IMG/VR virus record: IMGVR_UViG_3300009154_000070
Location: 1-53,705 of that record
Source of the DNA: a virus
Strand: one strand, 5' to 3'
Length of the DNA stretch: 53,705 bases
A program made the translations under genes and the position numbers. Positions within the stretch are counted from its first letter, which is position 1. Each line of letters begins with the position of its first letter. Under the pieces are notes generated by a model. That model had not been told where the DNA came from, did not search any database, and saw nothing but the letters and a program-made list of their open reading frames with translations. Below, one piece after another: positions 32,387 through 40,046 of this stretch.

Positions 32387-32881
32387 TTAGTAGTTATTTT
32401 TTTGACGGTTTCTATTTTCTTCATTCTTGCTCATGTACATATTATACATTTCCTGTGAGGTCATTCCAATTGATGCTGCATAGTTCATAAAGAAATGCAA
32501 CATATCAACAATTTCAAATTTACACTCAATCTTATCAGTCTCAGAAAGATCCGAGAATTTCAAAGAATCGTAGCTGGAGTATGCAGATTTCCATTTCTTC
32601 CAGATAGCATTTCCGTTACCATCTTTGATGCCTCCCAGTGCATCAGTAGCCTCATAGATTTCATCTATTAAAGCGTGCTCGTTCATGTGCCAGAAGTTCA
32701 TAACTTCTCTAAGACTCATGTTCTCGAAGTCGTAACCGTAAACGTTCTTCTGAGTTTCTGCTTGTAGATTAAGAATATCCCCTAGGGTATCAATCTTTTC
32801 ACCTAAAGTCGAAGCTTCTGTAGCATCAGACCAAAGGTCTTCAATCAATAGATTTGCGCAAGAATTGTCTTTGTTTGCCAT
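32387..32881 (-). CDS. All-alpha dUTP/dCTP pyrophosphatase (dUTPase_2/gp56-like)
   Basis: 164 residues. The two metal-binding helices typical of the dimeric dUTPase/MazG superfamily are present: ALIDEIYEATDALGG (ExxE) and CKFEIVDMLHFFMNYA (ExxD), and it ends with the conserved MYMSKNEENRNRQKNNY. It hydrolyses dUTP, and in T4 also dCTP, to the monophosphate. That would feed dCMP/dUMP to the ThyA-like enzyme and, if the latter is a dCMP hydroxymethylase, remove dCTP from the pool. Placed immediately before nrdB. Confidence 0.88.
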   Translation of the reverse strand: MANKDNSCANLLIEDLWSDATEASTLGEKIDTLGDILNLQAETQKNVYGYDFENMSLREVMNFWHMNEHALIDEIYEATDALGGIKDGNGNAIWKKWKSAYSSYDSLKFSDLSETDKIECKFEIVDMLHFFMNYAASIGMTSQEMYNMYMSKNEENRNRQKNNY

Positions 32882-32907
32882 ATTTGTTGTTTTTTAGTGG
32901 GCTCTTT

Positions 32908-32916
32908 TTATATATC
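32908..32916 (-). promoter_or_regulatory. Candidate late-type promoter box GATATATAA
   Basis: Minus strand GATATATAA, 26 bases upstream of the dUTPase/dCTPase start and thus of the nucleotide operon. Same 9-mer as at 529, 7538 and 34400. Confidence 0.35.
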
Positions 32917-32945
32917 AAAAGCATTTGGAGGGCCCTATTTATTAA

Positions 32946-34346
32946 TTATTTATTTTCTATACTTCTTTGTAACTGATCTATTTCGATCTGAAGGGCAAGC
33001 ATTCGATCTTTTGTTTTTCTCCTTTTCGAGTAGAGATCCTTGATTATTGTTCTGATAATAGGATTTTCCTCGTCTGATCCAAAATAAGCACCCGAGGCTG
33101 TTCGTGTCCATTCCTCTTTAGGGTTAACCGGATCCTTACCTTTATATGACTCTGGAGAAATGCCCCATTGAACCATGGTATTGGGATAGAGCGAAGCAAA
33201 GTCATAACAAGCAATCCATTCATGAAGTCCGGTTATTGGCTCTTTTACATATCCACCTGCAAATTTAACATGAACCTCATCCTTTTTTTCTTGAACGAAA
33301 ATCTGCTTTCGTTCTAAGAATTTTCTCAACATCATGATCTCTGTTGACCAAACTGGAGAAAGGGATCTATTTATCTCCACACCTGCGATTTGAGCTATCT
33401 TGAAGAAGGTCTGCATGGTTTTGAGCTTTTGATCGATATAGTGAACAAGAGCACAGTCAACTGCGTTATAGTAAATGAAATCTTCAAAATTGGATTGGTA
33501 AAGATCTCTAAGTGTTCCGTTGTATTCTATTTTTTTAAGACCTATAGCTTTATTTGCAACATAATCTAATCGGTTACTTTCTTTGATTTTAATAACTCTG
33601 TCCCATTTTTTATAGATCTCCAGGTAATCGACCATTAGTAGATGCGCGGGTAGCTGTTCCTTTCCTAGAAGATATCCTCCGGGTGAAATGATTTTTGGAT
33701 CTATGCCTAATTTTTTAGCTCTGTTTAGCAAATAAGGCCAGTCATATCCTAACCAGTTCCATCCAGTAATTAAAGGCATTTTAGGACCCAGATCTTTAAA
33801 AAACGTGTAAACTAGATCATACTCAGTTTCGAATTGTTTATATTTAAATGACCACTCATCACCAGTTTTTTCGAAGTATGTGTTGAGCTTCTTGTAGATG
33901 CTTGCTTGCTGTTCAGGGGTCAAAGGGTCTAGTCCTAAAAGGATAAGCTTGCATTTATCTGTTGCAATACCTATAGATAGGATCCTATTCTTTGCATTAG
34001 CAGTATCCAAAGCTGCTGCCATCTCCTCTGTAATCTCAACCTCAATATCGACAAAATATTTTTTAGGTGTTTGGAATTCCCAAAGTGGAGCGGTTAGTTC
34101 TTTTGGGGCTTCCTCTAAAATCTGAGCTATTCTATATTTGTCATATCTTTCAGTTTTCACTTTCTTCACAGGTTCACCCGTCCAAGTTTTCCACTCTCTA
34201 TCTTTAGACGAATTACTGGGGGTGCACTTCTCCCAAACAAATCTTTCTGATTCTGGGATAGGTACTGTTATGAATGCTAGATCTCCGTCTTTGGTGAAAT
34301 GTGAAACTTTTAAAGATTTGCCTTGATTCTCTATGTCTACGATCAT
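32946..34346 (-). CDS. DNA polymerase family B, N-terminal half (exonuclease and motif A)
   Basis: 466 residues. It carries the 3'-5' exonuclease motifs: Exo I KYFVDIEVEI, Exo II GWNWLGYDWPYL and Exo III YYNAVDCALV, then polymerase motif A CYDFASLYPNTMVQWGISP. It ends right after the fingers start (IIKDLYSKRRKTKDRM) with a charged helix, before motif B. Motifs B and C are in the protein at 7986-9134, 24 kb away. There is no trace of the C-terminal part after the stop at 32946, so this is a true split and not a frameshift. Proofreading and palm are thus on a different chain from the other catalytic Asp pair. Confidence 0.93.
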   Translation of the reverse strand: MIVDIENQGKSLKVSHFTKDGDLAFITVPIPESERFVWEKCTPSNSSKDREWKTWTGEPVKKVKTERYDKYRIAQILEEAPKELTAPLWEFQTPKKYFVDIEVEITEEMAAALDTANAKNRILSIGIATDKCKLILLGLDPLTPEQQASIYKKLNTYFEKTGDEWSFKYKQFETEYDLVYTFFKDLGPKMPLITGWNWLGYDWPYLLNRAKKLGIDPKIISPGGYLLGKEQLPAHLLMVDYLEIYKKWDRVIKIKESNRLDYVANKAIGLKKIEYNGTLRDLYQSNFEDFIYYNAVDCALVHYIDQKLKTMQTFFKIAQIAGVEINRSLSPVWSTEIMMLRKFLERKQIFVQEKKDEVHVKFAGGYVKEPITGLHEWIACYDFASLYPNTMVQWGISPESYKGKDPVNPKEEWTRTASGAYFGSDEENPIIRTIIKDLYSKRRKTKDRMLALQIEIDQLQRSIENK

Positions 34347-34399
34347 TCTAAGGATGTTTGATTGTTATAATGGTTATCACGGGTTAAGTTCCGGGATTA

Positions 34400-34408
34400 G
34401 ATATATAA
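34400..34408 (+). promoter_or_regulatory. Candidate late-type promoter box GATATATAA (plus strand)
   Basis: GATATATAA on the plus strand, 22 bases upstream of the first gene of the plus-strand island. That the same 9-mer here faces the opposite direction, matching its gene, supports its being a promoter. Confidence 0.45.
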
Positions 34409-34430
34409 CCTATAAGATTTTTATTAGAAT

Positions 34431-34730
34431 ATGGCAAAAAATTTCACAGACTTCTTAAATGAATGGTTAGACTCTCCAGGAAGCGTTGATGTTCCGGCAC
34501 AAAGTACTGAAGTAAGGGTAAATTCTAGGAATTACACCCCAGCAAACCCAAGTATGCCAGAAATTGTTGATGCAATGTATGAGGCAAATTATTTCCACGA
34601 TTTTTTGGATAAAGAGGGTAAGTCAGAGGAATTCAATAAATTCTTAAAAGGCAAAAAAAGATCTGGATCTGATATTACAAGATACCTTAAAGATTCATTC
34701 CAAACAAAATCTTCTAAAAAAGAAAAGTAA
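34431..34730 (+). CDS. Hypothetical protein with capsid-targeting-like N-terminus
   Basis: 99 residues. It starts MAKNFTDFLNEWLDSPGS, with the F-x-x-F-L-N-E signature shared with the RimK fusion (FWGFLNEA). The rest is helical and ends in a basic tail (SSKKEK). Its final base is the A of the next ATG, so it is translationally coupled to the peptidase gene. Function unknown; likely virion-associated if the leader is real. Confidence 0.7.
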   Translation: MAKNFTDFLNEWLDSPGSVDVPAQSTEVRVNSRNYTPANPSMPEIVDAMYEANYFHDFLDKEGKSEEFNKFLKGKKRSGSDITRYLKDSFQTKSSKKEK

Positions 34731-35737
34731 TGTACCATAAAATATACGAATTCTGTAAAGTTAAAAATAAAGGGGTCTGCTACAAAAATGGGGTTGATCC
34801 TACCCCCAGAGTTCAATATATTCTTGATTTATGTAAAGAAATGGGGCTTAGTGCAGAATTGGACATTTGGGGAACTGATGAGGAAGTTTTTGATTATTTA
34901 ATTATGGACGCACCTGAAATTCTTAGAACAAAAACGGATCTTGATCCAGAGAAGGTTAAAGCGGTTAGAAGTCTATATTTTGAATTTAGCAAAGAAGCCG
35001 AAGATTTTCTAAGTGACAAGGGGGTAGACGAGGATCCAAAATTCATAGAGCCTGATATGATGGACATGCTTGGTGATGAGTACGGTGACATTGTTGACAA
35101 ATATACAGAGGAATTAAAAGATATAGTGGGACAGGTGGTTAAGGAGAGAAATAATTTCTTTAACATTATGCTTACCGGAAGCTCTGATAAATTTGTGGTT
35201 GCTCACCACGATATAGTGAATCCAAACTCTGATAACGCTAACGATAATTCTTGCTCAGTTATAAACGCTCTAGCTATTAAGAAAAAAAGACCCAACGTGA
35301 ATGTGGTTATTTTAGATGGCGAAGAGGTTGGTGGAATAGGTTCAGATAGATTGTCTCAAAGAATAAAGGGAGGAGAATTCAAATGTAAATGGATTCTAAA
35401 CCTAGAACTGACAGGCAGAGGAGGTACAAACTTCTTTGTTGGAGCAATGGGAACTAATCTTACCCAATGGATAGCAAACAGATTTGAATGCCCTATAGTT
35501 AAAGTTCCATTCAATGACTCTGTTATCTTTAAAAAGTATGGTATAGATTCAACAGTAATAAATCCACTACCAATAACAAATAAAGAAACACCGATAATCA
35601 ATAAAGACGGGGATTATCTTGACTATAGCATGTTATTTAATTGTCACAAAATGACAGATTCTGTAGATACGATTGATGTGATAGACATGAAAGAATTTGT
35701 TGAGGACGTATGCTTAAAAATAATTGACGAAGCGTGA
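34730..35737 (+). CDS. M28-type zinc aminopeptidase
   Basis: 335 residues. The catalytic domain (about 165-330) has the M28 pattern: VAHHDIVNPNS (His and Asp), NANDNSCSVINALA (bridging Asp), ILDGEEVGGIGSDRL (catalytic Glu pair), LELTGRGGTNFF, and CHKMTDSVDTIDV with the last His. The N-terminal 160 residues are acidic and helical and unique. M28 enzymes cleave N-terminal residues or short peptides. No signal peptide is visible, so it acts in the cytoplasm or is delivered with the virion. It is the central gene of a plus-strand trio flanked by two short targeting-like proteins. Confidence 0.82.
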   Translation: MYHKIYEFCKVKNKGVCYKNGVDPTPRVQYILDLCKEMGLSAELDIWGTDEEVFDYLIMDAPEILRTKTDLDPEKVKAVRSLYFEFSKEAEDFLSDKGVDEDPKFIEPDMMDMLGDEYGDIVDKYTEELKDIVGQVVKERNNFFNIMLTGSSDKFVVAHHDIVNPNSDNANDNSCSVINALAIKKKRPNVNVVILDGEEVGGIGSDRLSQRIKGGEFKCKWILNLELTGRGGTNFFVGAMGTNLTQWIANRFECPIVKVPFNDSVIFKKYGIDSTVINPLPITNKETPIINKDGDYLDYSMLFNCHKMTDSVDTIDVIDMKEFVEDVCLKIIDEA

Positions 35738-35844
35738 GAAGAATAAAACTATTTGAAGAATTTGTACAGTTAATCGCACCTAAGAAGAAGGTGAAAGATG
35801 TTAACAAAAGAGTGGTTGTAATCCCAAGCTGGAATATATACTAA
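35734..35844 (+). CDS. Short protein with capsid-targeting-like N-terminus
   Basis: 36 residues from a GTG that overlaps the peptidase TGA (GTGA). The sequence begins MRRIKLFEEFVQLIAP and continues with a basic stretch (KKKVKDVNKRVVVIPSW). The leader again follows the L-F-x-x-F pattern. Short, so moderate confidence; overlap with the peptidase stop argues for it. Confidence 0.45.
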   Translation: MRRIKLFEEFVQLIAPKKKVKDVNKRVVVIPSWNIY

Positions 35845-35933
35845 AATCATAAAAATAGAGATGTATAGCAAATCACAAAATCGAACGCACAAGAAAGCAA
35901 TAAATAGAACATTTCTATTTCCTATATTATTTT

Positions 35934-35966
35934 AATTTCCCTTCTTTTAGAAGGGATTTTTTTTGA
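35934..35966 (+). terminator. Rho-independent terminator
   Basis: Plus strand TTCCCTTCT-TTT-AGAAGGGA followed by eight T. It ends the plus-strand trio and separates it from the synthetase-like gene. The 90 bases before it (35845-35933) hold only a small AAATAGA/TTCTATTT hairpin. Confidence 0.8.
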
Positions 35967-36003
35967 GGTTTAAATCCAACTTAAAATAAAAAAAAAACAA
36001 AAA

Positions 36004-36825
36004 ATGAAAAACACAGAAATCTACAACGAACTAGTGCAGAAAATGAGGGAGTTCTTTCTAGCAAAAGGTTACAAAGAAGTACCAACGCAATCACGTTTAT
36101 CAATCCTGGCGGCATGCGAGAATCCACATTCTATAGCTACCTTCAACTATCAAGGTGAGGTTTGGCCTTTACCCCAAACTGGACAAATGTGGCTAGAGTA
36201 TGAGCTTCTAAAGAATCCGGAATGGCCTGGTGTATTTTGTTTAACAACTTCATACAGACAGGAAAAAAATCCAATTCAAGGAAGACATGACCTAATCTTT
36301 CCTATGTTTGAATTTGAAAGTAAGGGTAATATAATTGATCTGGATAACTTAGAGAGGGAGCTATTAGTTCACTTAGGATTTGATAAACCAAATGCTGTTG
36401 ACTATGAAAGGTTATGCCAGGAGTATGATACGTCTATTCTTGAGGCTGAGCACGAAACTAAAATGTGGAATGAAATTGGATCTGTTGTATCACTACAGAA
36501 TTTTCCAATTAGAACAAATCCATTTTGGAATATGAAACACCTAGCAAATGGGGTATTCAACAAAATAGACGTTATCCTATATGGACAGGAAACCATAGGA
36601 AGTGCAGAACGTAGCTGTGACGTTAATAAAATGAGGGAAATGTTCTACACTATAGAGAATGGAAATTATTGTGCTAAGCTATTCGAATTATTTGGGAAAG
36701 AGAGAGTTGAAAAGGAATTAGAGGAATTTTTATCATTTGAATTCTTCCCTAGATTTGGAGCTGGAATAGGAATGACTAGATTGGAGAGAGCTTATCTACT
36801 TAAAAAAGCTGAGGTAAGCAAATAG
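36004..36825 (+). CDS. Class II aminoacyl-tRNA synthetase-like catalytic domain (AsnRS/asparagine synthetase-like)
   Basis: 273 residues, catalytic core only. Motif 2 is TTSYRQEKNPIQGRHDLIFPMFEFES (Arg-x-Glu followed by His and Phe-Glu) and motif 3 is GAGIGMTRLERAYLL. Between them QETIGSAERSCDV resembles the GGSQRE region of AsnRS/AspRS. No anticodon-binding OB domain, so it is unlikely to charge tRNA in the ordinary way. Size and architecture fit AsnRS-derived asparagine synthetases of archaea, or a modifier of another small molecule or protein. The substrate is not predictable from sequence alone. A short A-rich leader precedes the ATG. Confidence 0.85.
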   Translation: MKNTEIYNELVQKMREFFLAKGYKEVPTQSRLSILAACENPHSIATFNYQGEVWPLPQTGQMWLEYELLKNPEWPGVFCLTTSYRQEKNPIQGRHDLIFPMFEFESKGNIIDLDNLERELLVHLGFDKPNAVDYERLCQEYDTSILEAEHETKMWNEIGSVVSLQNFPIRTNPFWNMKHLANGVFNKIDVILYGQETIGSAERSCDVNKMREMFYTIENGNYCAKLFELFGKERVEKELEEFLSFEFFPRFGAGIGMTRLERAYLLKKAEVSK

Positions 36826-37182
36826 CTTCTTGTCGCGAGTTTGAATTGATAAATCCTTATTAATAAAGATCTCCCAAGAATCCTTCCCATACTGTCCAAT
36901 TCCTGGGAGATCCTTTATATCATCAAATCCTTCTAGCCATTTCCGGCTAAGGTTAATTATCCGGGAGGCTTTTACATTTTGAAATCCGGTTGTTTTTATG
37001 ACCGCTGCCAAGCTTTCTGGGTTACACGTTATAGCTGATTCGGGATTTGGAATAAGTCTAAATACGGAGCTTAAAATCGGCCTTACCTGTTTGTTATTTG
37101 TTTGATTCAGAAGGACACAACAAACCAGCATTTTCCAAGGATCGTCTAAATACTCCTCTTGTATAAGAATTTCTCTTTTCAA
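36796..37182 (-). CDS. MBD4-like HhH-GPD DNA glycosylase
   Basis: 128 residues. DPWKMLVCCVLLNQTNNKQV matches the MBD4/MED1 opening (DPWKLLIATIFLNRTSG), then GFQNVKASRIINLSRKWL, the helix-hairpin-helix LPGIGQYGKDSWEIFI and, after it, TRDKKLFAYL, where the Asp corresponds to the catalytic Asp of MBD4. It lacks the Fe-S cluster of Nth. MBD4 removes T or U from T:G and U:G mispairs, that is, products of cytosine or methylcytosine deamination. It may protect modified cytosines in this genome. The 3' end overlaps the synthetase gene tail to tail by 30 bases. Confidence 0.85.
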   Translation of the reverse strand: MKREILIQEEYLDDPWKMLVCCVLLNQTNNKQVRPILSSVFRLIPNPESAITCNPESLAAVIKTTGFQNVKASRIINLSRKWLEGFDDIKDLPGIGQYGKDSWEIFINKDLSIQTRDKKLFAYLSFFK

Positions 37183-37199
37183 TTTTTCAATTTAGGCGG

Positions 37200-37220
37200 T
37201 AAAGATATGGTAAAATCTCG
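37200..37220 (-). promoter_or_regulatory. Promoter-like element, CGAGA-N8-TAnnTTTR class
   Basis: Minus strand: CGAGA, eight bases, TATCTTTA, 17 bases upstream of the glycosylase ATG and directly after the dnaK terminator. Same spacing as the other four. Confidence 0.55.
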
Positions 37221-37224
37221 GAAC

Positions 37225-37252
37225 AAAAAAAGCCGGGGTTACCCGGCTTTAT
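37225..37252 (-). terminator. Rho-independent terminator after dnaK
   Basis: Minus strand AAAGCCGGG-TAAC-CCCGGCTTT then TTTTGTTCC: a strong GC-rich hairpin with a T-tract 22 bases after the dnaK stop. Confidence 0.88.
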
Positions 37253-37273
37253 TGTAAATTTAGAATTTGGTTC

Positions 37274-39148
37274 TTATTTAGACTCAGATTCTTCGAAAAC
37301 GACATCTTCAACATTAGTATCTGCTGAAGGTTGTTCTGGGGTTTCCTGAGCTTGGCTGTAAATTCTGCTTGAGATTTCAGAAAGTTTCTGAGCCACTTCA
37401 TTCATTTTAGCTTCAATGGCTTCTACATCCCCTTCTTCCTTTACTTTTTTAAGCTCTTCAATCTGAGTAGAGATTTCTGTCTTCTCCTCATCAGTTAGCT
37501 TCTCGTCAAGATCCTTAGCCATTTTCTCTGCCTGGAAGATCATAGAATCAGAATCGTTTGTAATTTTAACTTTCTTCAATCTATCCTGATCTGTCTTTTC
37601 GTTGTTTTTAGCCTCGTCTTTCATTTTTTGGATTTCATCGTCACTAAGTTTAGATCCAGATTCAATTTTGATCTTTTGTTGTTTTCCTGTTCCTTGATCC
37701 TTAGCTGACACGTTAATGATACCATTAGCATCAATATCAAAGGTTACTTCGATTTTAGGAACCCCTCTTGGTGCTGGTGGGATATCAGTAAGCTGGAATT
37801 TACCAAGGGTTCTATTATCTGCTGCCATTGGTCTTTCCCCCTGAAGAACGTGAATGTCTACGGCTGGCTGACCATCTGAAGCTGTGCTAAAAACTTCGCT
37901 CTTGGTTAAAGGGATAGTTGAGTTGGATTCGATCAACTTGGTGAATACCCCACCCATAGTTTCGATACCAAGTGAAAGTGGGGTCACATCTAATAGCAAG
38001 ACATCTTTAATGTCTCCGGCTAAAACCGCTCCCTGAATAGCAGCGCCCATTGCCACTACCTCGTCGGGATTAACATTCTTGGATGGCTTTTTGCCAAATA
38101 GCTTCTCCACTTCCTCTTGGACTTTGGGGATTCTTGTTGAACCACCAACTAGGATAACTTCGTCAATATCAGATGCTTTTAATTTAGCATCAGCTAAAGC
38201 TTTAGTACAAGGTTTCAATGTTTTCTGAATTAAATCATCGCACATTGACTCGAACTGAGCTCTGGTAATTTTCTTTACAAAGTGTTTTGGACCTTCTGCA
38301 CCAGCACTTAAGTATGGAAGGTTTATTTCAGTTTCAGCAGAAGCTGATAACTCAACTTTAGCTTTCTCTGCAGCTTCTCTGATTCTTTGGTAAGCCATAG
38401 AATCTTTAGAGGCATCAATTCCACTTTCCTCTTTGAAAGCTTCAACTATCCAATCGATAATTTTCTCATCAAAATTATCTCCACCTAAGTGGGTATCACC
38501 ATTGGTTGAAAGCACTTCAAATACCCCATTACCAATTTCAAGAATAGAGATATCAAAAGTACCACCACCTAAATCGTATACAGCCACTTTTAAGTCCTTT
38601 TCTCCTTTATCAAGACCATAAGCTAGGGCTGCTGCTGTAGGCTCGTTAATGATCCTTAAAACCTCCAATCCGGCAATTTCTCCAGCTTCCTTGGTGGCTT
38701 GTCTTTGACTGTCATTGAAATAAGCTGGAACGGTGATAACAGCTTGTTTAACTTCTTCACCTAAATACTCTTCTGCAGTCTTTTTAAGGTTCTGCAAAAC
38801 CATAGCGGAGATCTCTTGTGGGATATAAGATCTTCCATTGGTGTCAACCACCACCTTTTCACCATCAGAAGACTTCCTCACTTTGTAAGGCATCTTTTTG
38901 GCCTCGTTTTTAACCTCGCTGTACTTAGATCCGATAAATCTCTTAACAGATGAGATTGTGTTCTCTGGATTGGTTACCGCCTGTCTTTTGGCTGGATCTC
39001 CAATTTTAATTTCCCCGTTTTTGAAACTCACAATACTTGGGGTTGTTCTTTTTCCTTCTTGGTTCACAATAACTACTGGTGCGTTTGCTTCCATTGTGGA
39101 AACGCAAGAGTTGGTTGTGCCAAGATCAATTCCGATTACTTTTGCCAT
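37274..39148 (-). CDS. dnaK: DnaK (Hsp70) chaperone
   Basis: 624 residues, near full bacterial length. Nucleotide-binding domain: [63 protein letters not shown] and [10 protein letters not shown]. Substrate-binding domain with [16 protein letters not shown] and [12 protein letters not shown], then the helical lid ending in a disordered acidic tail ([10 protein letters not shown]). It folds proteins by ATP-driven cycles stimulated by DnaJ (11722-12741). A host-acquired gene kept intact is unusual for a phage. A conserved-looking inverted repeat lies upstream. Confidence 0.96.
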   Translation of the reverse strand: MAKVIGIDLGTTNSCVSTMEANAPVVIVNQEGKRTTPSIVSFKNGEIKIGDPAKRQAVTNPENTISSVKRFIGSKYSEVKNEAKKMPYKVRKSSDGEKVVVDTNGRSYIPQEISAMVLQNLKKTAEEYLGEEVKQAVITVPAYFNDSQRQATKEAGEIAGLEVLRIINEPTAAALAYGLDKGEKDLKVAVYDLGGGTFDISILEIGNGVFEVLSTNGDTHLGGDNFDEKIIDWIVEAFKEESGIDASKDSMAYQRIREAAEKAKVELSASAETEINLPYLSAGAEGPKHFVKKITRAQFESMCDDLIQKTLKPCTKALADAKLKASDIDEVILVGGSTRIPKVQEEVEKLFGKKPSKNVNPDEVVAMGAAIQGAVLAGDIKDVLLLDVTPLSLGIETMGGVFTKLIESNSTIPLTKSEVFSTASDGQPAVDIHVLQGERPMAADNRTLGKFQLTDIPPAPRGVPKIEVTFDIDANGIINVSAKDQGTGKQQKIKIESGSKLSDDEIQKMKDEAKNNEKTDQDRLKKVKITNDSDSMIFQAEKMAKDLDEKLTDEEKTEISTQIEELKKVKEEGDVEAIEAKMNEVAQKLSEISSRIYSQAQETPEQPSADTNVEDVVFEESESK

Positions 39149-39205
39149 TGTTTTTAAAATTTATTTTTTAGTTTTATTGAATTACCTTGAAAAGATTTCT
39201 TTTCT

Positions 39206-39237
39206 TTGGCAAATAGATAGTTCAAATTCTTTGCCAA
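39206..39237 (-). promoter_or_regulatory. Inverted repeat in the dnaK promoter region
   Basis: TTGGCAAA and TTTGCCAA, a perfect 8-bp inverted repeat separated by 16 bases, 58 bases upstream of the dnaK ATG. Within it, TCTATTTG is a one-mismatch match to TAnnTTTG with a TTG 17 bases before. It may be an operator overlapping the promoter, in the manner of heat-shock repressors. Confidence 0.5.
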
Positions 39238-39299
39238 TGGGGATTTATAGACAAAATAGCATATTATGATCGACATAATGGCGAAACGAGAGCAACAAA

Positions 39300-39322
39300 A
39301 AAGCCCGTATGTCACGGGCTTT
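39300..39322 (-). terminator. Rho-independent terminator
   Basis: Minus strand AAAGCCCGT-GACAT-ACGGGCTTT then TTTTGTTGC, ending the transcript that carries the gene at 39345-39815. Confidence 0.85.
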
Positions 39323-39344
39323 GTTTTTATAGGGATTGGATTAT

Positions 39345-39815
39345 TTATTTTCTTCTCTTTCTCTTCATAAAATCAAGGTAGTTCTTAACTATCTTAGATT
39401 TAGTCTGTTTAGATCTAGCTGATGGCGTTCCTGCAGAGAGACTTGGAAATTTATCACCAGATCCATTAAGAGAGTTATTATAAAATCCGGCATTAGTTCC
39501 TCCATTCATAGGAGCTTGCACGTTACCCATACCTGGGGTATTTCCTAGAGTTGCAAGTCCAGGAGCTGGTGATCCAGCTGCTGCCCCCCCTGCCATATCT
39601 TCATTAACAAGATCCTCGTCAAGTCCTTTCTCTTTAAGGTACTCTTTAAGCTGCCAAGATTCTGCGCAACACTCTGTTTCGTCAAGCCATTCTCTAATGC
39701 ACTCTAGCATGCAATCCTCGTTACAGTCTTCTGTTACTGCATCTATTTCTGGTCTTGAATCATCTAGACAGATAACTAATTTTCCGTTTGGAACTTTTCC
39801 TGATGGGTAAAACAT
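39345..39815 (-). CDS. Hypothetical, probably virion-associated, Cys-rich and Gly/Ala-rich protein
   Basis: 156 residues. The N-terminal half is acidic with a cluster of cysteines (CNEDCMLECIREWLDETECC), the centre is a flexible Gly/Ala/Pro region (GGAAAGSPAPGLATLG) and the C-terminus is basic (KNYLDFMKRKRRK). Cysteine pairs suggest metal or disulfide stabilisation. It ends the structural transcript. Function not recognised. Confidence 0.65.
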   Translation of the reverse strand: MFYPSGKVPNGKLVICLDDSRPEIDAVTEDCNEDCMLECIREWLDETECCAESWQLKEYLKEKGLDEDLVNEDMAGGAAAGSPAPGLATLGNTPGMGNVQAPMNGGTNAGFYNNSLNGSGDKFPSLSAGTPSARSKQTKSKIVKNYLDFMKRKRRK

Positions 39816-39817
39816 AT

Positions 39818-40045
39818 TTAATCTAATATTTGTTTAACATTCTTTCTGAATATCCTGATTGTGTTTCCACTTTCGTTCTTAGCCACATAGCCAATAATGT
39901 CTCCGTATATATCATGGATCGGAGAGTTAACCAGAAGTTTTCGATTTTGATTGTCAAGAATCCACTTATTATCTATCTGGCTCACCTCCTTCTTGTAGTG
40001 GTCAAGATAAACAATATCACTTTTTCTTTCATTACAGTCACACAT
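39818..40045 (-). CDS. Hypothetical protein
   Basis: 75 residues from ATG 40043-40045, one base after the upstream TAG. An in-frame extension up to 40183 exists but would overlap the upstream gene by 137 bases, so the short start is preferred. Charged sequence with two Cys near the start (MCDCNERKSD) and a beta-like C-terminus (DIIGYVAKNESGNTIRIF). Function unknown. Confidence 0.6.
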   Translation of the reverse strand: MCDCNERKSDIVYLDHYKKEVSQIDNKWILDNQNRKLLVNSPIHDIYGDIIGYVAKNESGNTIRIFRKNVKQILD

Positions 40046-40046
40046 G

